13,790 bases of DNA from Myxococcales bacterium (GTDB taxonomy: Bacteria > Myxococcota_C > UBA6777), in assembly GCA_027005175.1 (NCBI GenBank), contig JALTMC010000575.1:1-13790 (forward strand). The letters run 5' to 3'. Of the stretch, positions 1-7,549 are shown piece by piece (position 1 is the stretch's first letter; the number at the start of each line of letters is the position of its first letter). The notes under the pieces are model-generated. The model saw only the letters and a list, made by a program, of their open reading frames with translations, was not told the origin of the DNA and did no database searches. Made by a program: the position numbers and the translations under genes.

Positions 1-465
1 GCCTCCTTTCGCTCCACTCTGGAAGAAGCCTCAGATGCCTCACTGCTGCTTCACGTCATCGACGTATCCGACCCCGACTTTCGCTCACAGTTGGAAGTCA
101 CTCGCTCTGTGCTTGCAGAACTCGACACGCAAGATATCCCACTGCAGTTGGTCTTCAATAAAAAAGACAAACTCGATGATCTATCCCTCTACGACATAGA
201 GATCGACTTTCCCGACGCCATCTTCATGTCTGCCCATGCTCCCAACGATATGAAAGCATTGAAGGAATACATTGTCTCTTTCTTTGAAAAGGACATGGTG
301 GAAGAAGAGCTATATGTTCCCTTTAATGAAGGACAACTCATCGGTGAAGTTCACAAACAGGTTCGAGTCTTGGAGACGTCTTATGACGATGGTGGCACCA
401 TCCTCAAAGTACGCGCCAAACCCGAGATGCTAGAGAAGTTACAAAAGCAGATATCTACAAATTAG
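1..465 (+). CDS. hflX: GTPase HflX, C-terminal part (5' end outside window)
   Basis: The reading frame is open from the first base of the window and ends at TAG 463-465, so this is the last ~154 residues of a larger protein. HflX is a ribosome-associated GTPase that in known bacteria splits stalled or hibernating ribosomes. The visible start (AFRSTLEEASDASLLLHVID pattern) is the typical HflX stretch after the G3 region. The G4 motif NKKD is encoded at 157-168 and the G5-like SA at 229-234, followed by the small C-terminal domain typical of HflX (VPFNEGQLIGEVHKQVRVLE). The N-terminal HflX domain and the P-loop are not in the window. The last base of the stop codon is the first base of the inserted element at 465-613, but the original sequence would have given the same stop. 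Identification is by recognised motifs and is firm. Confidence 0.9.
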   Translation, partial: ASFRSTLEEASDASLLLHVIDVSDPDFRSQLEVTRSVLAELDTQDIPLQLVFNKKDKLDDLSLYDIEIDFPDAIFMSAHAPNDMKALKEYIVSFFEKDMVEEELYVPFNEGQLIGEVHKQVRVLETSYDDGGTILKVRAKPEMLEKLQKQISTN

Positions 466-613
466 GGTCCGTCCAAAATAGTTGATTTGCTCTTCGAGTC
501 GCCCTGGCAAGGCTCACCGACGAGAGAATCGCTTGCTATTCCGAGGACGTGGAACGCAGCCAGGGTGGATGAAGCGGAGATGCAAAGGGTATAGGTTCTT
601 TTGGGACGGACCC
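465..613. mobile_element. MITE-like non-coding element with terminal inverted repeats
   Basis: A 149-bp segment starts with GGGTCCGTCCAAAA (465-478) and ends with TTTTGGGACGGACCC (599-613). These are inverted repeats: ten terminal bases match perfectly, then one end has an extra base, then AAAA/TTTT match. It is flanked on both sides by TTA (462-464 and 614-616), a likely 3-bp target duplication. An internal inverted pair (CCCTGGC at 504-510, GCCAGGG at 559-565) could add to folding. There is no convincing gene inside. A short length, terminal repeats and target duplication fit a MITE mobilised by a transposase elsewhere in the genome; short duplications such as TNA are known for part of the IS5 family, but the family cannot be fixed here. 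As RNA it could fold from either strand and help to stop transcription between the two convergent genes. Confidence 0.72.
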
Positions 614-1510
614 TTAGCGAGCAGCGCGAAGGCTGAAGGCGGTGCGAATGTGTTGGATCGCTTCGGAGGCTTCTTGGCGGGCGTACCAGAACTTGTCAAA
701 CGTTGCAGCAACACGCAGAGCAGGGACAGCCTCCACAGAGCGTGCTCCGAGTAGAGCGAGAGCCCGAATGGCGGCTCGACGAACACGCCAATCTTTGGAG
801 TGCAGCAATAGGATCAACGTGGCATTCACTTGCTTGCGATCATCGACGCGCAAAGGAAAGGTTCCGATACGGTGGAGGAGTGCGGCCACAGCGACCTTCT
901 CCCGCCAGTATTTGTGTGCAGCCATATTTACAAGCACAGGCAAGATCCCTCGAATTCTTGACTGCACTCTGGCGGCAATCCTACGGATCGAGCGTGCTGA
1001 CCATACGCGGACTTCTCGGTTGGGATGTTGTAAAAACTTGTGGAAAGCAGAAAATCGTTTGGGATGAGGAAGGTCTTGCAGATAGCCACTTGCCCACTCT
1101 TTAAGGCGCGGCTCAGGGCTCTGTGTGGCTCGAATTAACCAGGGAATCGCTGTTGTGTATTTCTCTGCCATTGTACCTAACAACCACACAGACCACCGTC
1201 GTACTTTTACATTGTTATCACGCAAGGCTTCCCCAACAATCGAGGCCGCCGCCGCGTTCCTACGAGAGACATGAGAGAGTCTCTGAATCTTGGATGCAAC
1301 ATCAGGTGCTGATTGCACCCATTGACGCCATCGCAACATATCGACTCTCACAGAGAGGTCCCGTTGACTGACCGGATGACCCGAACGGTGGCTCCTCAAC
1401 AAGAGAGCAGAAGAGTTCTTACTCAGAGAAGCTTTCTTATTTCGACATCCAAAACACACGATGGTCAAGATGAATATTCCAAGAAGATTCCATAGGATGT
1501 GATGTCTCAT
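614..1510 (-). CDS. HEAT-repeat lipoprotein
   Basis: The 298-residue product starts with a hydrophobic signal segment (residues 5-21) ending in CFG-C22, a slightly atypical lipobox, so it is probably an exported lipoprotein. The rest is made of paired helices of the HEAT type: examples are VKVRRWSVWLLG, REVRVWSARSIRRI and DWRVRRAAIRALALLG, each with the usual hydrophobic pattern and a conserved Arg/Trp position. Such solenoids act as protein-binding scaffolds; no catalytic motif is seen. The ATG at 1510-1508 is preceded by GGGAG about 6 bases upstream, which supports this start. The TAA stop (616-614) lies within the TTA target duplication of the neighbouring element, so before that insertion the gene overlapped the hflX stop. 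It is divergent from the cytochrome/monooxygenase gene. The partner and function are unknown. Confidence 0.8.
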   Translation of the reverse strand: MRHHILWNLLGIFILTIVCFGCRNKKASLSKNSSALLLRSHRSGHPVSQRDLSVRVDMLRWRQWVQSAPDVASKIQRLSHVSRRNAAAASIVGEALRDNNVKVRRWSVWLLGTMAEKYTTAIPWLIRATQSPEPRLKEWASGYLQDLPHPKRFSAFHKFLQHPNREVRVWSARSIRRIAARVQSRIRGILPVLVNMAAHKYWREKVAVAALLHRIGTFPLRVDDRKQVNATLILLLHSKDWRVRRAAIRALALLGARSVEAVPALRVAATFDKFWYARQEASEAIQHIRTAFSLRAAR

Positions 1511-1780
1511 CGATACTCCCTGTCTTTGCCTGTCGCAGTTGAATGTTCATGTGGGCTAGGGGAGTAAGGGCAATCTCTCCCTCTTTGAAACTGTGCCCTA
1601 CTACAAATAGAACACGGCACATACACGAAAGGTCTCAAATGAGTGCCCTAGAAATACAGAGTTCATCAGACACCTCATGAAAAGATTGAACCACGTTCAC
1701 CTTGATGTATCGACACAACTCTGATAGTTTAGGGAAAGGAGATAAGTTCAAACAAAACTCGGCAACTACAGGTAGATGGT
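1511..1780. other. Divergent intergenic spacer
   Basis: This 270-bp spacer lies between two divergently transcribed lipoprotein genes and should carry promoters for both. On the plus strand TTGAAC (1686-1691) and TATCGA (1708-1713), 16 bases apart, are a weak sigma-70-like candidate. A strong ribosome-binding-like run AAGGAGAT lies at 1736-1743, but no ATG, GTG or TTG follows at a usable distance; the next gene starts at 1781. The ten bases ATGTATCGAC occur at 1704-1713 and again at 1781-1790, where they form the start of the gene. No RNA gene or convincing small ORF was found. Confidence 0.4.
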
Positions 1781-3421
1781 ATGTATCGACGAAGTATTTT
1801 TCTTTTGGTAATCTGCTTTTTCATAGGTCTAGCTCTTGCGGTGGGCTGTGGCACACCGCCTGTTTCTTCGGAGAAAGATGTCGAGAGTTCGGGAAAAGTA
1901 GAAACGGGTGTCAGCACAGAGCCATCCGTTGGCGTGGATGCTGGTTCAGAGGCAACAAAACCGGAGAAGCCACCTGTCACACCGGAAACAAAGCCGGAAA
2001 CGAGTTCGGAAGCAAGGCCGGAGTCCAAGCCGGAGTCCAAGCCGGTTGAGACTGTGCCAGAGCCAGAGCTTCCGCCTCCTGCTGTGAGTTACTACAATGC
2101 CATCAAGGCGATACTTTTATCGAAGTGTCTTGGCTGTCACAAGACCAATGGAATTGCGCCGTTTGAGTTGGACACATACGACAAGGTAAACAGACGACGG
2201 GCGTTGGTTCGCAATGCCATTCAGAAACGCATCATGCCCCCCTGGCAAGGAGACAACAGCTGCAACGACTACAAGAACAACTTTGATCTGACCGATCCTC
2301 AACGGGCAAAGATCATTAAGTGGATTGATGACGGTGCACTGAAGGGTGACCCCAAAGATTACAAAGCACCACCTCCTCCGGGCGCTGTGGGTCTGCCCAG
2401 AGTGGATGTGACGTTGAAGATTCCAACCCCTTATAAGCCCACACGCATCCCCGATGACTACCGTTGTTTTGTGCTGGACTGGCCAGCAAAGAAAACAAAG
2501 TTTATCACAGGATTTCAGGTAAATCCGGGCAATCCCAAGCTTGTTCACCATGTGATTGCATACCTGGCAACCAAGAGTGAAGCTGCCTATTATGAAGCCA
2601 GAGATAAGAGAGCAGCGGGTCAGGGTTATCGCTGCTTTGGAGTTTCTGGTGGCCCTGCCGGAATTCGCTGGATTGGAGTCTGGGCACCTGGAGTACCTGG
2701 CAGCCCCTACGCCAAAGACACGGGTTTGAGAGTCGAACCTGGCAGTAAGATCATCCTTCAGGTTCACTACAACGTTCTCACCAAAAACCCAAAGCCAGAC
2801 CAAACCTCCATCGACTTTATGATGGAAGACTCTGTGAAAAAGCAGGCGATCCTGCTTCCCTGGACCAATCCAAGCTGGCTCAGTCGAAAGGGAATGAAGA
2901 TCCCTGCGGGTCAATCCAATGTAAAACACGACTTTAAGTTTGACTTGTTTGCGGCATTCCCACTGTTTATCCTCTATGCAAAGCGACAGGGAGCCAAGCC
3001 TGATGAACTCAAGAAGCTGGAAGCGATCGTAAAGAGACTCGGCTCGCTCACCATACATACAGCGATGCTTCATATGCACTTGCGAGGTCAAGCAGGTCAG
3101 TTGTACTTGGAACGATCCAACAAACAGAGTTGCCTCCTCAAAATACCCAGATGGGACTTCAACTGGCAGCTCGACTTCAAACTGCGAAAGCCTGTCACCA
3201 TCAGCTCTGGCGACAATATTGGTATTTCGTGCACCTTTGACAACTCATCCGCTAAACAACCCATTGTTGGCGGTATAAAACAAAAGCCGAAGGACGTCTA
3301 TTGGGGTGATGGTACCAATGATGAGATGTGTCTGGGTGTTTTCTATATCACTTGCCAAGACAAATCCAAGAAAACCACCCCTTGCCCCGATCTGGGAGCC
3401 ATCCTCGCCACCTTCCTCTAA
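1781..3421 (+). CDS. Lipoprotein: cytochrome c-like domain fused to copper type II (PHM/DBH-like) monooxygenase
   Basis: The 546-residue product has a signal segment and lipobox LAVG-C23, then a Pro/Glu/Lys-rich linker (about 30-95) with short PESKP repeats. Residues ~100-190 form a cytochrome c-like domain: haem motif C116-L-G-C119-H120 and a KRIMPPW segment that could give the axial Met. Residues ~205-540 match the two-domain fold of copper type II, ascorbate-dependent monooxygenases (peptidylglycine and dopamine hydroxylases). The known ligands can be placed: His256-His257 (HHV) and His329 (VHYN) for the first copper, His431-x-His433 (HMH) and Met516 (DEMC) for the second. Members hydroxylate C-H bonds with O2; the fused haem could deliver electrons in place of ascorbate, which is inference. 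The protein is probably anchored in the envelope. ATG 1781 has only a weak AGG about 8 bases upstream, but the signal peptide begins there. Substrate is unknown. Confidence 0.85.
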   Translation: MYRRSIFLLVICFFIGLALAVGCGTPPVSSEKDVESSGKVETGVSTEPSVGVDAGSEATKPEKPPVTPETKPETSSEARPESKPESKPVETVPEPELPPPAVSYYNAIKAILLSKCLGCHKTNGIAPFELDTYDKVNRRRALVRNAIQKRIMPPWQGDNSCNDYKNNFDLTDPQRAKIIKWIDDGALKGDPKDYKAPPPPGAVGLPRVDVTLKIPTPYKPTRIPDDYRCFVLDWPAKKTKFITGFQVNPGNPKLVHHVIAYLATKSEAAYYEARDKRAAGQGYRCFGVSGGPAGIRWIGVWAPGVPGSPYAKDTGLRVEPGSKIILQVHYNVLTKNPKPDQTSIDFMMEDSVKKQAILLPWTNPSWLSRKGMKIPAGQSNVKHDFKFDLFAAFPLFILYAKRQGAKPDELKKLEAIVKRLGSLTIHTAMLHMHLRGQAGQLYLERSNKQSCLLKIPRWDFNWQLDFKLRKPVTISSGDNIGISCTFDNSSAKQPIVGGIKQKPKDVYWGDGTNDEMCLGVFYITCQDKSKKTTPCPDLGAILATFL

Positions 3422-3506
3422 GGACTCGAAACGATTCCACTCTGAGAGTTCCACTTCGGAGAGGAGCTTGAATGAAGCGGCCCTAGAATTGCTTCCCAGC
3501 CGTAGC

Positions 3507-3527
3507 TATGATATGTGTCAGACACAT
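3507..3527 (+). promoter_or_regulatory. Possible -10 box and 15-bp palindrome upstream of tolQ-like gene
   Basis: In the 162-bp gap before the tolQ-like gene, ATGTGTC-A-GACACAT (3513-3527) is a perfect inverted repeat with 7-bp arms and one central base. Directly upstream is TATGAT (3507-3512), a good -10 match, although no clear -35 stands 16-18 bases before it. If this -10 is used, the palindrome would cover the transcription start, the classical position for a repressor operator. The tolQ-like start codon is 57 bases downstream. The palindrome is seen directly; its role is inferred. Confidence 0.35.
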
Positions 3528-3583
3528 TGAAACGATCGCAAACACAGAACGCAGAACGCAGAAATCCCAAAGGAAAATCACGA

Positions 3584-4309
3584 ATGGACTCAGTGGTGAT
3601 AGCCCAACTTATTATGTCTCAAAAAAGTGACTCTACCGCAATAATGGAGTTAATTACCCAATCGCGCGGTGTTGTTTTAATGGTCTTACTGTTGCTGACA
3701 TTGTTTTCAGTGATGTGTTGGGGCATTATTATCTACAAGTGGTTTGTGCTGAATCAGGCCCAAAATCAGTCCCTTGATTTTCTTGATTTGTTTTGGGAGA
3801 GCAAGCGGCTCGACAACACCTATGCAGAATCGGAAGAGATGTCGCGAAGCCCGATTGCACAGGTATTTCGAGCAGGTTATGTTGAGTTGAGCAAGCTCCA
3901 GCGCAGCCAGGGGGCCATGGACCAAACGATGACTCATCAACTCGGTGGGCTAGAAAATATTCAACGTGCGATGCGACGTGCAGCCAACACAGAGATGACT
4001 CGTCTGGAAAGCTATACTTCTTTCCTCGCAACCACTGCCTCCGCAGCCCCCTTTGTTGGATTGTTTGGTACCGTCTGGGGAATTATGAAGTCATTTATCA
4101 GCATCAAAGAGGCCGGAACAGCCGGTTTGAATGTTGTGGCTCCTGGCATCGCAGAAGCTCTGATCGCGACCGCAGTAGGCCTTGCTGCTGCAATTCCTGC
4201 GGTAATCGCTTACAACTTCTTCCTCTCCAAGCTCCGTCATCTCGATGGTGAGGTCGATAACTTTTCCAACGACTTCCTCAACATTGTAAAGCGTCACTTC
4301 CTTAAATAA
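3584..4309 (+). CDS. MotA/TolQ/ExbB-family proton channel protein
   Basis: The 241-residue product is an inner-membrane protein of the TolQ/ExbB family, which with a TolR/ExbD partner turns proton flow into mechanical work on TonB- or TolA-like proteins. A first membrane helix lies at about residues 29-50. The family signature is clear: TTASAAPFVGLFGTVWGIM (about 149-167) and GIAEALIATAVGLAAAIPAV (about 187-206), the second and third membrane helices. The GTVWGIM form is closer to TolQ than to ExbB, but the two cannot be separated securely here. I chose ATG 3584 because AGGA (3571-3574) sits 9 bases upstream; the frame is open up to GTG 3515, which lies inside a palindrome and has no good ribosome site. 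The tolR-like gene follows after 13 bases. No tonB, tolA, tolB or pal gene is present in the window. Confidence 0.88.
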   Translation: MDSVVIAQLIMSQKSDSTAIMELITQSRGVVLMVLLLLTLFSVMCWGIIIYKWFVLNQAQNQSLDFLDLFWESKRLDNTYAESEEMSRSPIAQVFRAGYVELSKLQRSQGAMDQTMTHQLGGLENIQRAMRRAANTEMTRLESYTSFLATTASAAPFVGLFGTVWGIMKSFISIKEAGTAGLNVVAPGIAEALIATAVGLAAAIPAVIAYNFFLSKLRHLDGEVDNFSNDFLNIVKRHFLK

Positions 4310-4322
4310 GCAGGCTGAGTTC

Positions 4323-4796
4323 ATGGCATTTGGTAGCTCAGGCGGTGATAAGAATAAAAGGTTCAGTGGTGGAGCGATCGCTGACATCAATGTCACCCCT
4401 TTGGTTGACATCTTGTTGGTGCTCTTAATCATCTTTATGGTCACTGCACCCACAGTCTTTCATGGTGCCCGCCTTGTCCCCCCCGACATCACACCCAATG
4501 ACAACAAACAAGAACCTCAAAAAGACGAAAAAGATACCCTGATTATCGACAAAAAGGGCACACTTAAATTTCGTGGTTCTCTCTTGTCAAAGACTCAGTT
4601 GCGCAAGATCGTAAAGACAGACCCACAACTGCGAAAAACCAAAGAACTCTATCTTCAAGCCTCCCTTGATCTCGACTATGGCAAAGTGATGGAGATTATC
4701 GGCCTTGTGCGCCGAGCCGGCATCCGCAAACTTGGCATCGTCGTTGAAACCAATGAACTCGGCCTCACCCCAACCCCACCACCACCGAAACGATAA
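4323..4796 (+). CDS. ExbD/TolR-family biopolymer transport protein
   Basis: The 157-residue product has a short cytoplasmic N-terminus, one membrane helix (about residues 27-43) and a periplasmic domain. The signature INVTPLVDILLVLLIIFMV contains Asp29, which corresponds to the proton-carrying Asp of TolR/ExbD. The periplasmic part (TLIIDKKGTLKF ... ELYLQASLDLDYGKVMEIIGLVRRAGIRKLGIVVE) matches the normal ExbD/TolR fold and ends in a short Pro-rich tail. It lies 13 bases after the tolQ-like gene, so the two are surely co-transcribed and form one motor. Length is normal for the family. Whether it powers TonB-dependent uptake, Tol-Pal function or another system cannot be told from the window. 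Confidence 0.9.
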   Translation: MAFGSSGGDKNKRFSGGAIADINVTPLVDILLVLLIIFMVTAPTVFHGARLVPPDITPNDNKQEPQKDEKDTLIIDKKGTLKFRGSLLSKTQLRKIVKTDPQLRKTKELYLQASLDLDYGKVMEIIGLVRRAGIRKLGIVVETNELGLTPTPPPPKR

Positions 4797-4810
4797 CCAA
4801 AAACCAAGAA

Positions 4811-5029
4811 CACTCCAATCCAACAGAGCCCAAGACTGTCATCCTCATTGTGTGTCACCCCGCCAAAGCCTCTATTGAGACGCGCCATTGAAAACACACC
4901 ACTCCAACAAAGCCTGTAACTCTCATTGTCATTGTGTGTCACTCCATCGCAGCCGCCATAGAGACGCGCCATTCCGAGAAAGCCCGTGACAGTCATCCTC
5001 ATTGTATGTCACTCCATCGCAGCCGCCAT
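4811..5029. repeat. Three imperfect tandem repeats overlapping the 3' end of the glycosyltransferase gene
   Basis: A core CATTGTGTGTCAC occurs at 4846-4858 and 4930-4942, and as CATTGTATGTCAC at 5000-5012, so the spacing is 84 then 70 bases. The flanking sequence also repeats: CACTCCATCGCAGCCGCCAT follows the second and third cores exactly and the first in diverged form, and GAGACGCGCCATT is shared by the first two units. The 14-base difference in length is an extra segment near 4895-4910. The third copy contains the stop codon and last ~10 codons of the minus-strand glycosyltransferase gene (stop at 5001-4999). The repeats therefore probably arose by duplication of that gene's 3' end, or of an element that now forms it. 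No RNA gene was recognised. Confidence 0.7.
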
Positions 5030-6387
5030 GCAGAACAAACCACTCGAACAGGGCGAAGTGAGGCGATGAGAAGAACGGTGAGGGGGAGGTATTCGAGGGT
5101 GTAGATCAAAGGCGAGATCTGCCATATTCCGGTGGTTGCATAGGTATCATGAACGGTATGAGCAAGTGTGATGCTACCGACAAACCAGAACAGCCATGGT
5201 CGTGGTGTCATCACCAGCCAGGGTGCGATCCATACGAGATACCATGGATACAATGTGGGTGCCGTGAGCATATAGGCGGTCAAGGGAAATAAAAAGCGTT
5301 GCTCCAGAGAGAGGCCCCGCAAGAAGGGCGTAATCCAGGCAACAGAGAGAACAACCAGCGCGAGAAAAGTGCGGGTGAACTTTGGAACAAACCAGATGTC
5401 AAGGATGAGAAATCCAGGTCCATTGAAGTACCAGTGACTGGAGTAGTGCATGAGTTGCTCAACGATCAGCGTACCTGCTTTGATGTAGGGGGCGTGAAGA
5501 AGAACCAGGATCACAGCGGCAGATAGGGCCGTTTTGAAGAAGGCTCGCCAGCGCAGTTGCCACATCATGACAGGTCCAACAAACATTCCAAGCGGTTTTA
5601 CCAGGAGGCCAAAGGCGTAGAAGATGCCAGTCATCCAAGGGCGTCGGAAGCGCATCGCAAGAAGGACTGCAAGCAAAAAGGGGGGACCGAAGCCATCGAG
5701 ATGTCCGTCGAGCATCAGCTCAAAGATCGGTAGTGGGCACCAAGCATACCATAGCAATCGCCCCATGGGTTGGCCCATATAAAGCAGCCAAAAGCCCAAC
5801 AGAAGCAGTGTGGCAAGTTCGGCTCCAAAGAGCAAAAGTTTGAGTCCAAGGTAGCCATCACGGTGGAGTTGATAGGCCAGAGCAAAGAGCAGCTGTGATG
5901 TTGGAGGGTAGATCGTTCGCAGCTTGGAGTGATTAATTAAAGGATGAATATGTCCATCTTTGAAGGGTTCTAGAAAAGAAGAGCTGGGAGGCAATGCATA
6001 GGGATTCACCCCCATCGATTGCATTTTTCCATCCCAGATATAGCGATATAGGTCATCGGACATCGATGGATCGAGGGGCAAGAGGATGAGTCGATACAGC
6101 AGCCCAAACCCAATTAGTGAGTACAAGAGAAAGCTTGGACGCAGTCGCTGTCCCAGCCATGCAGCCACAAGATAGACAACAAACAAACAAGAGGCCACAA
6201 CAACATGAGCGACAGCGTTGGGTGGATCGAGAAGAGGCAGAAAATGATAAGAGAGGTACACCAATCCCATTAGGATCGCCAGGCCGAGCAGCCATCCTTT
6301 ACGAACAGCAGAGGTTACTTTCTCTGCGGGAGCGTGGAGATCTTCAAGAAGCATTCGAGAGGCGGATGTTGCGGGGGTTACGGACAT
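4999..6387 (-). CDS. GT-C type polytopic glycosyltransferase (mannosyltransferase-like, GT87/DUF2029-like)
   Basis: The 462-residue product is a many-span membrane protein (about ten or more hydrophobic segments from residue 32 on). The loop after the early helices carries SDDLYRYIWDG (residues 110-120) followed by NPYALPP and a TIYPP motif near residue 155. This arrangement is characteristic of GT-C glycosyltransferases that use polyprenyl-phosphate sugars, with the Asp pair in the first large loop as the presumed catalytic or metal site. It probably adds a hexose such as mannose to an envelope lipid, glycan or protein; the acceptor is unknown. ATG 6387 overlaps the end of the lamin-tail lipoprotein gene by 10 bases and has no good Shine-Dalgarno, so translation is probably coupled. 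The last ~10 codons lie in a repeated sequence that recurs twice downstream. Confidence 0.78.
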   Translation of the reverse strand: MSVTPATSASRMLLEDLHAPAEKVTSAVRKGWLLGLAILMGLVYLSYHFLPLLDPPNAVAHVVVASCLFVVYLVAAWLGQRLRPSFLLYSLIGFGLLYRLILLPLDPSMSDDLYRYIWDGKMQSMGVNPYALPPSSSFLEPFKDGHIHPLINHSKLRTIYPPTSQLLFALAYQLHRDGYLGLKLLLFGAELATLLLLGFWLLYMGQPMGRLLWYAWCPLPIFELMLDGHLDGFGPPFLLAVLLAMRFRRPWMTGIFYAFGLLVKPLGMFVGPVMMWQLRWRAFFKTALSAAVILVLLHAPYIKAGTLIVEQLMHYSSHWYFNGPGFLILDIWFVPKFTRTFLALVVLSVAWITPFLRGLSLEQRFLFPLTAYMLTAPTLYPWYLVWIAPWLVMTPRPWLFWFVGSITLAHTVHDTYATTGIWQISPLIYTLEYLPLTVLLIASLRPVRVVCSAWRLRWSDIQ

Positions 6388-7514
6388 GTCGCGTTGGGAG
6401 ATTTACCCGGCGTTCCTGTCTTACTCACTTTCCAGTTTGTGGCATCGTTGGGGCCATCGACTTTACACTTCTCCAAAGACTTCGCAGCATCAGGCCAGCC
6501 TCCCCCGGCAACCAGTTGTGGGTTGATCCACTCCACACGATTGCCTTCATCAAAGAGTACGATGGAGTCACCTGATCCGATATTTCCCGACAACAACGTG
6601 GTGCTCCGATTGCCAGAACTCAACACTGTCGTGTACAGGGCGGTGCCACTTGGGATTTGATAGGGATTTCCGGCTTTGTTGTAATCGGGTTCAATGACCA
6701 CCGCACGCTCCCCCTCCTTCAAAGGACGGCATTTACCATTCTCGTCAAAAGGAACAATCTTTCGGCCAGCCGCCGCATTGTTTGGATCTTTGCTCAACAC
6801 AAATCCACACAGATCCAGAGTTCCATTCCCTGGCGCATTGATGATCTCAACATACTCTCCCCCTTTGATGTCTGATTTGGGTGAGACCATCACCTCTACA
6901 ATCTTCGGGGAGCCTGTTTTGGGTGGGGCAGGTTCGGTTCGGAATTCAAACCGCTCCGTTCGACCGGCTTTAAATTCCGTGAGGGAGCCTCGCCAGATGC
7001 CCTCTTTGTCAGGGCAAAAGTTAAGAGGCCGCGAACCAGAAAAACGGCCTTCGGACAAAGCGATAAGCTTGTCCCTAACTTTTCGAGTGATCACGAGATA
7101 ATAGGTGCTGTCCCCTTGCAAGACCTCCAAGGCCCGGATCGTGAGTTCCGTGCGTTTCTTCGAGCCAGAGCCCACCTCCTTTGTAACCAAGCTCAACTTA
7201 ACAGCACGTGACTTTCTGGAATCAGCCAGTGGTGGTGACTCCATATCGCTGAGAAAAGTGGAATCCAGCTCACCAGATATAAGGTAAACCGTCGCTTTAT
7301 CATCCGCAACCGACAGAGTTCCGGGCTCGATGAGCTTGGAGAATGTGACCTTGAAGATGAGATTCTCACGCTTCAAGGTCGTACCGGCTTTGGGTGCCGG
7401 GATAAGACCCAACAAGCAAGGTGGATTTTCAGGGGCAGGAGGTTCAGGAGGAACACAACTCATCACAACCAGCCCAACCCAAGAAAATATTAAGGACCAT
7501 ACGCAAAAGCGCAT
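6378..7514 (-). CDS. Lipoprotein with Ig-like N-terminal domain and lamin-tail domain
   Basis: The 378-residue product has a signal segment with lipobox VMS-C20, then a Pro-rich spacer (PPEPPAPENPP). Residues ~35-110 (LIPAPKAGTTLKRENLIFKV, FSKLIEPGTLS) resemble the bacterial Ig-like Big_5 domain. Residues ~205-375 resemble a lamin-tail domain: PKIVEVMVSPKSDIKGGEYVEI, then LDLCGFVLS, and a late GDSIVLFDEGNRVEWINP ending with TPGKSP, all typical of secreted bacterial LTD proteins. Such domains are found on exported and surface proteins and may serve adhesion or anchoring; no enzyme motif is seen. ATG 7514 is preceded by AGGAG at 9 bases. The gene starts 35 bases after the preceding secreted-protein gene and overlaps the glycosyltransferase gene downstream by 10 bases, suggesting one operon. 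The specific role is unknown. Confidence 0.8.
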   Translation of the reverse strand: MRFCVWSLIFSWVGLVVMSCVPPEPPAPENPPCLLGLIPAPKAGTTLKRENLIFKVTFSKLIEPGTLSVADDKATVYLISGELDSTFLSDMESPPLADSRKSRAVKLSLVTKEVGSGSKKRTELTIRALEVLQGDSTYYLVITRKVRDKLIALSEGRFSGSRPLNFCPDKEGIWRGSLTEFKAGRTERFEFRTEPAPPKTGSPKIVEVMVSPKSDIKGGEYVEIINAPGNGTLDLCGFVLSKDPNNAAAGRKIVPFDENGKCRPLKEGERAVVIEPDYNKAGNPYQIPSGTALYTTVLSSGNRSTTLLSGNIGSGDSIVLFDEGNRVEWINPQLVAGGGWPDAAKSLEKCKVDGPNDATNWKVSKTGTPGKSPNATCP

Positions 7515-7549
7515 TGTAGCGTACTCCTATTATGGCACCTCGCGGTGAC

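Noticed and set aside
482-754. Small plus-strand frame crossing the inserted element
   Set aside because: It runs through the element into the antisense of the HEAT-lipoprotein gene and shows no known motif or ribosome site.
2117-3091. Long open frame (324 codons) on the minus strand opposite the monooxygenase gene
   Set aside because: It lies wholly antisense to a gene with clear lipobox, haem and copper motifs, has no recognisable domain and no good ribosome site; it is a shadow frame.
3515-3583. Longer N-terminus of the tolQ-like protein from GTG 3515
   Set aside because: The extension is hydrophilic, unlike family N-termini, begins in a palindrome and has no ribosome site, while ATG 3584 has AGGA at proper spacing.
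4676-5002. Minus-strand 108-codon frame over the tandem repeats
   Set aside because: Its internal repeats only mirror the DNA repeats, and it overlaps the 3' part of the exbD/tolR-like gene on the other strand.
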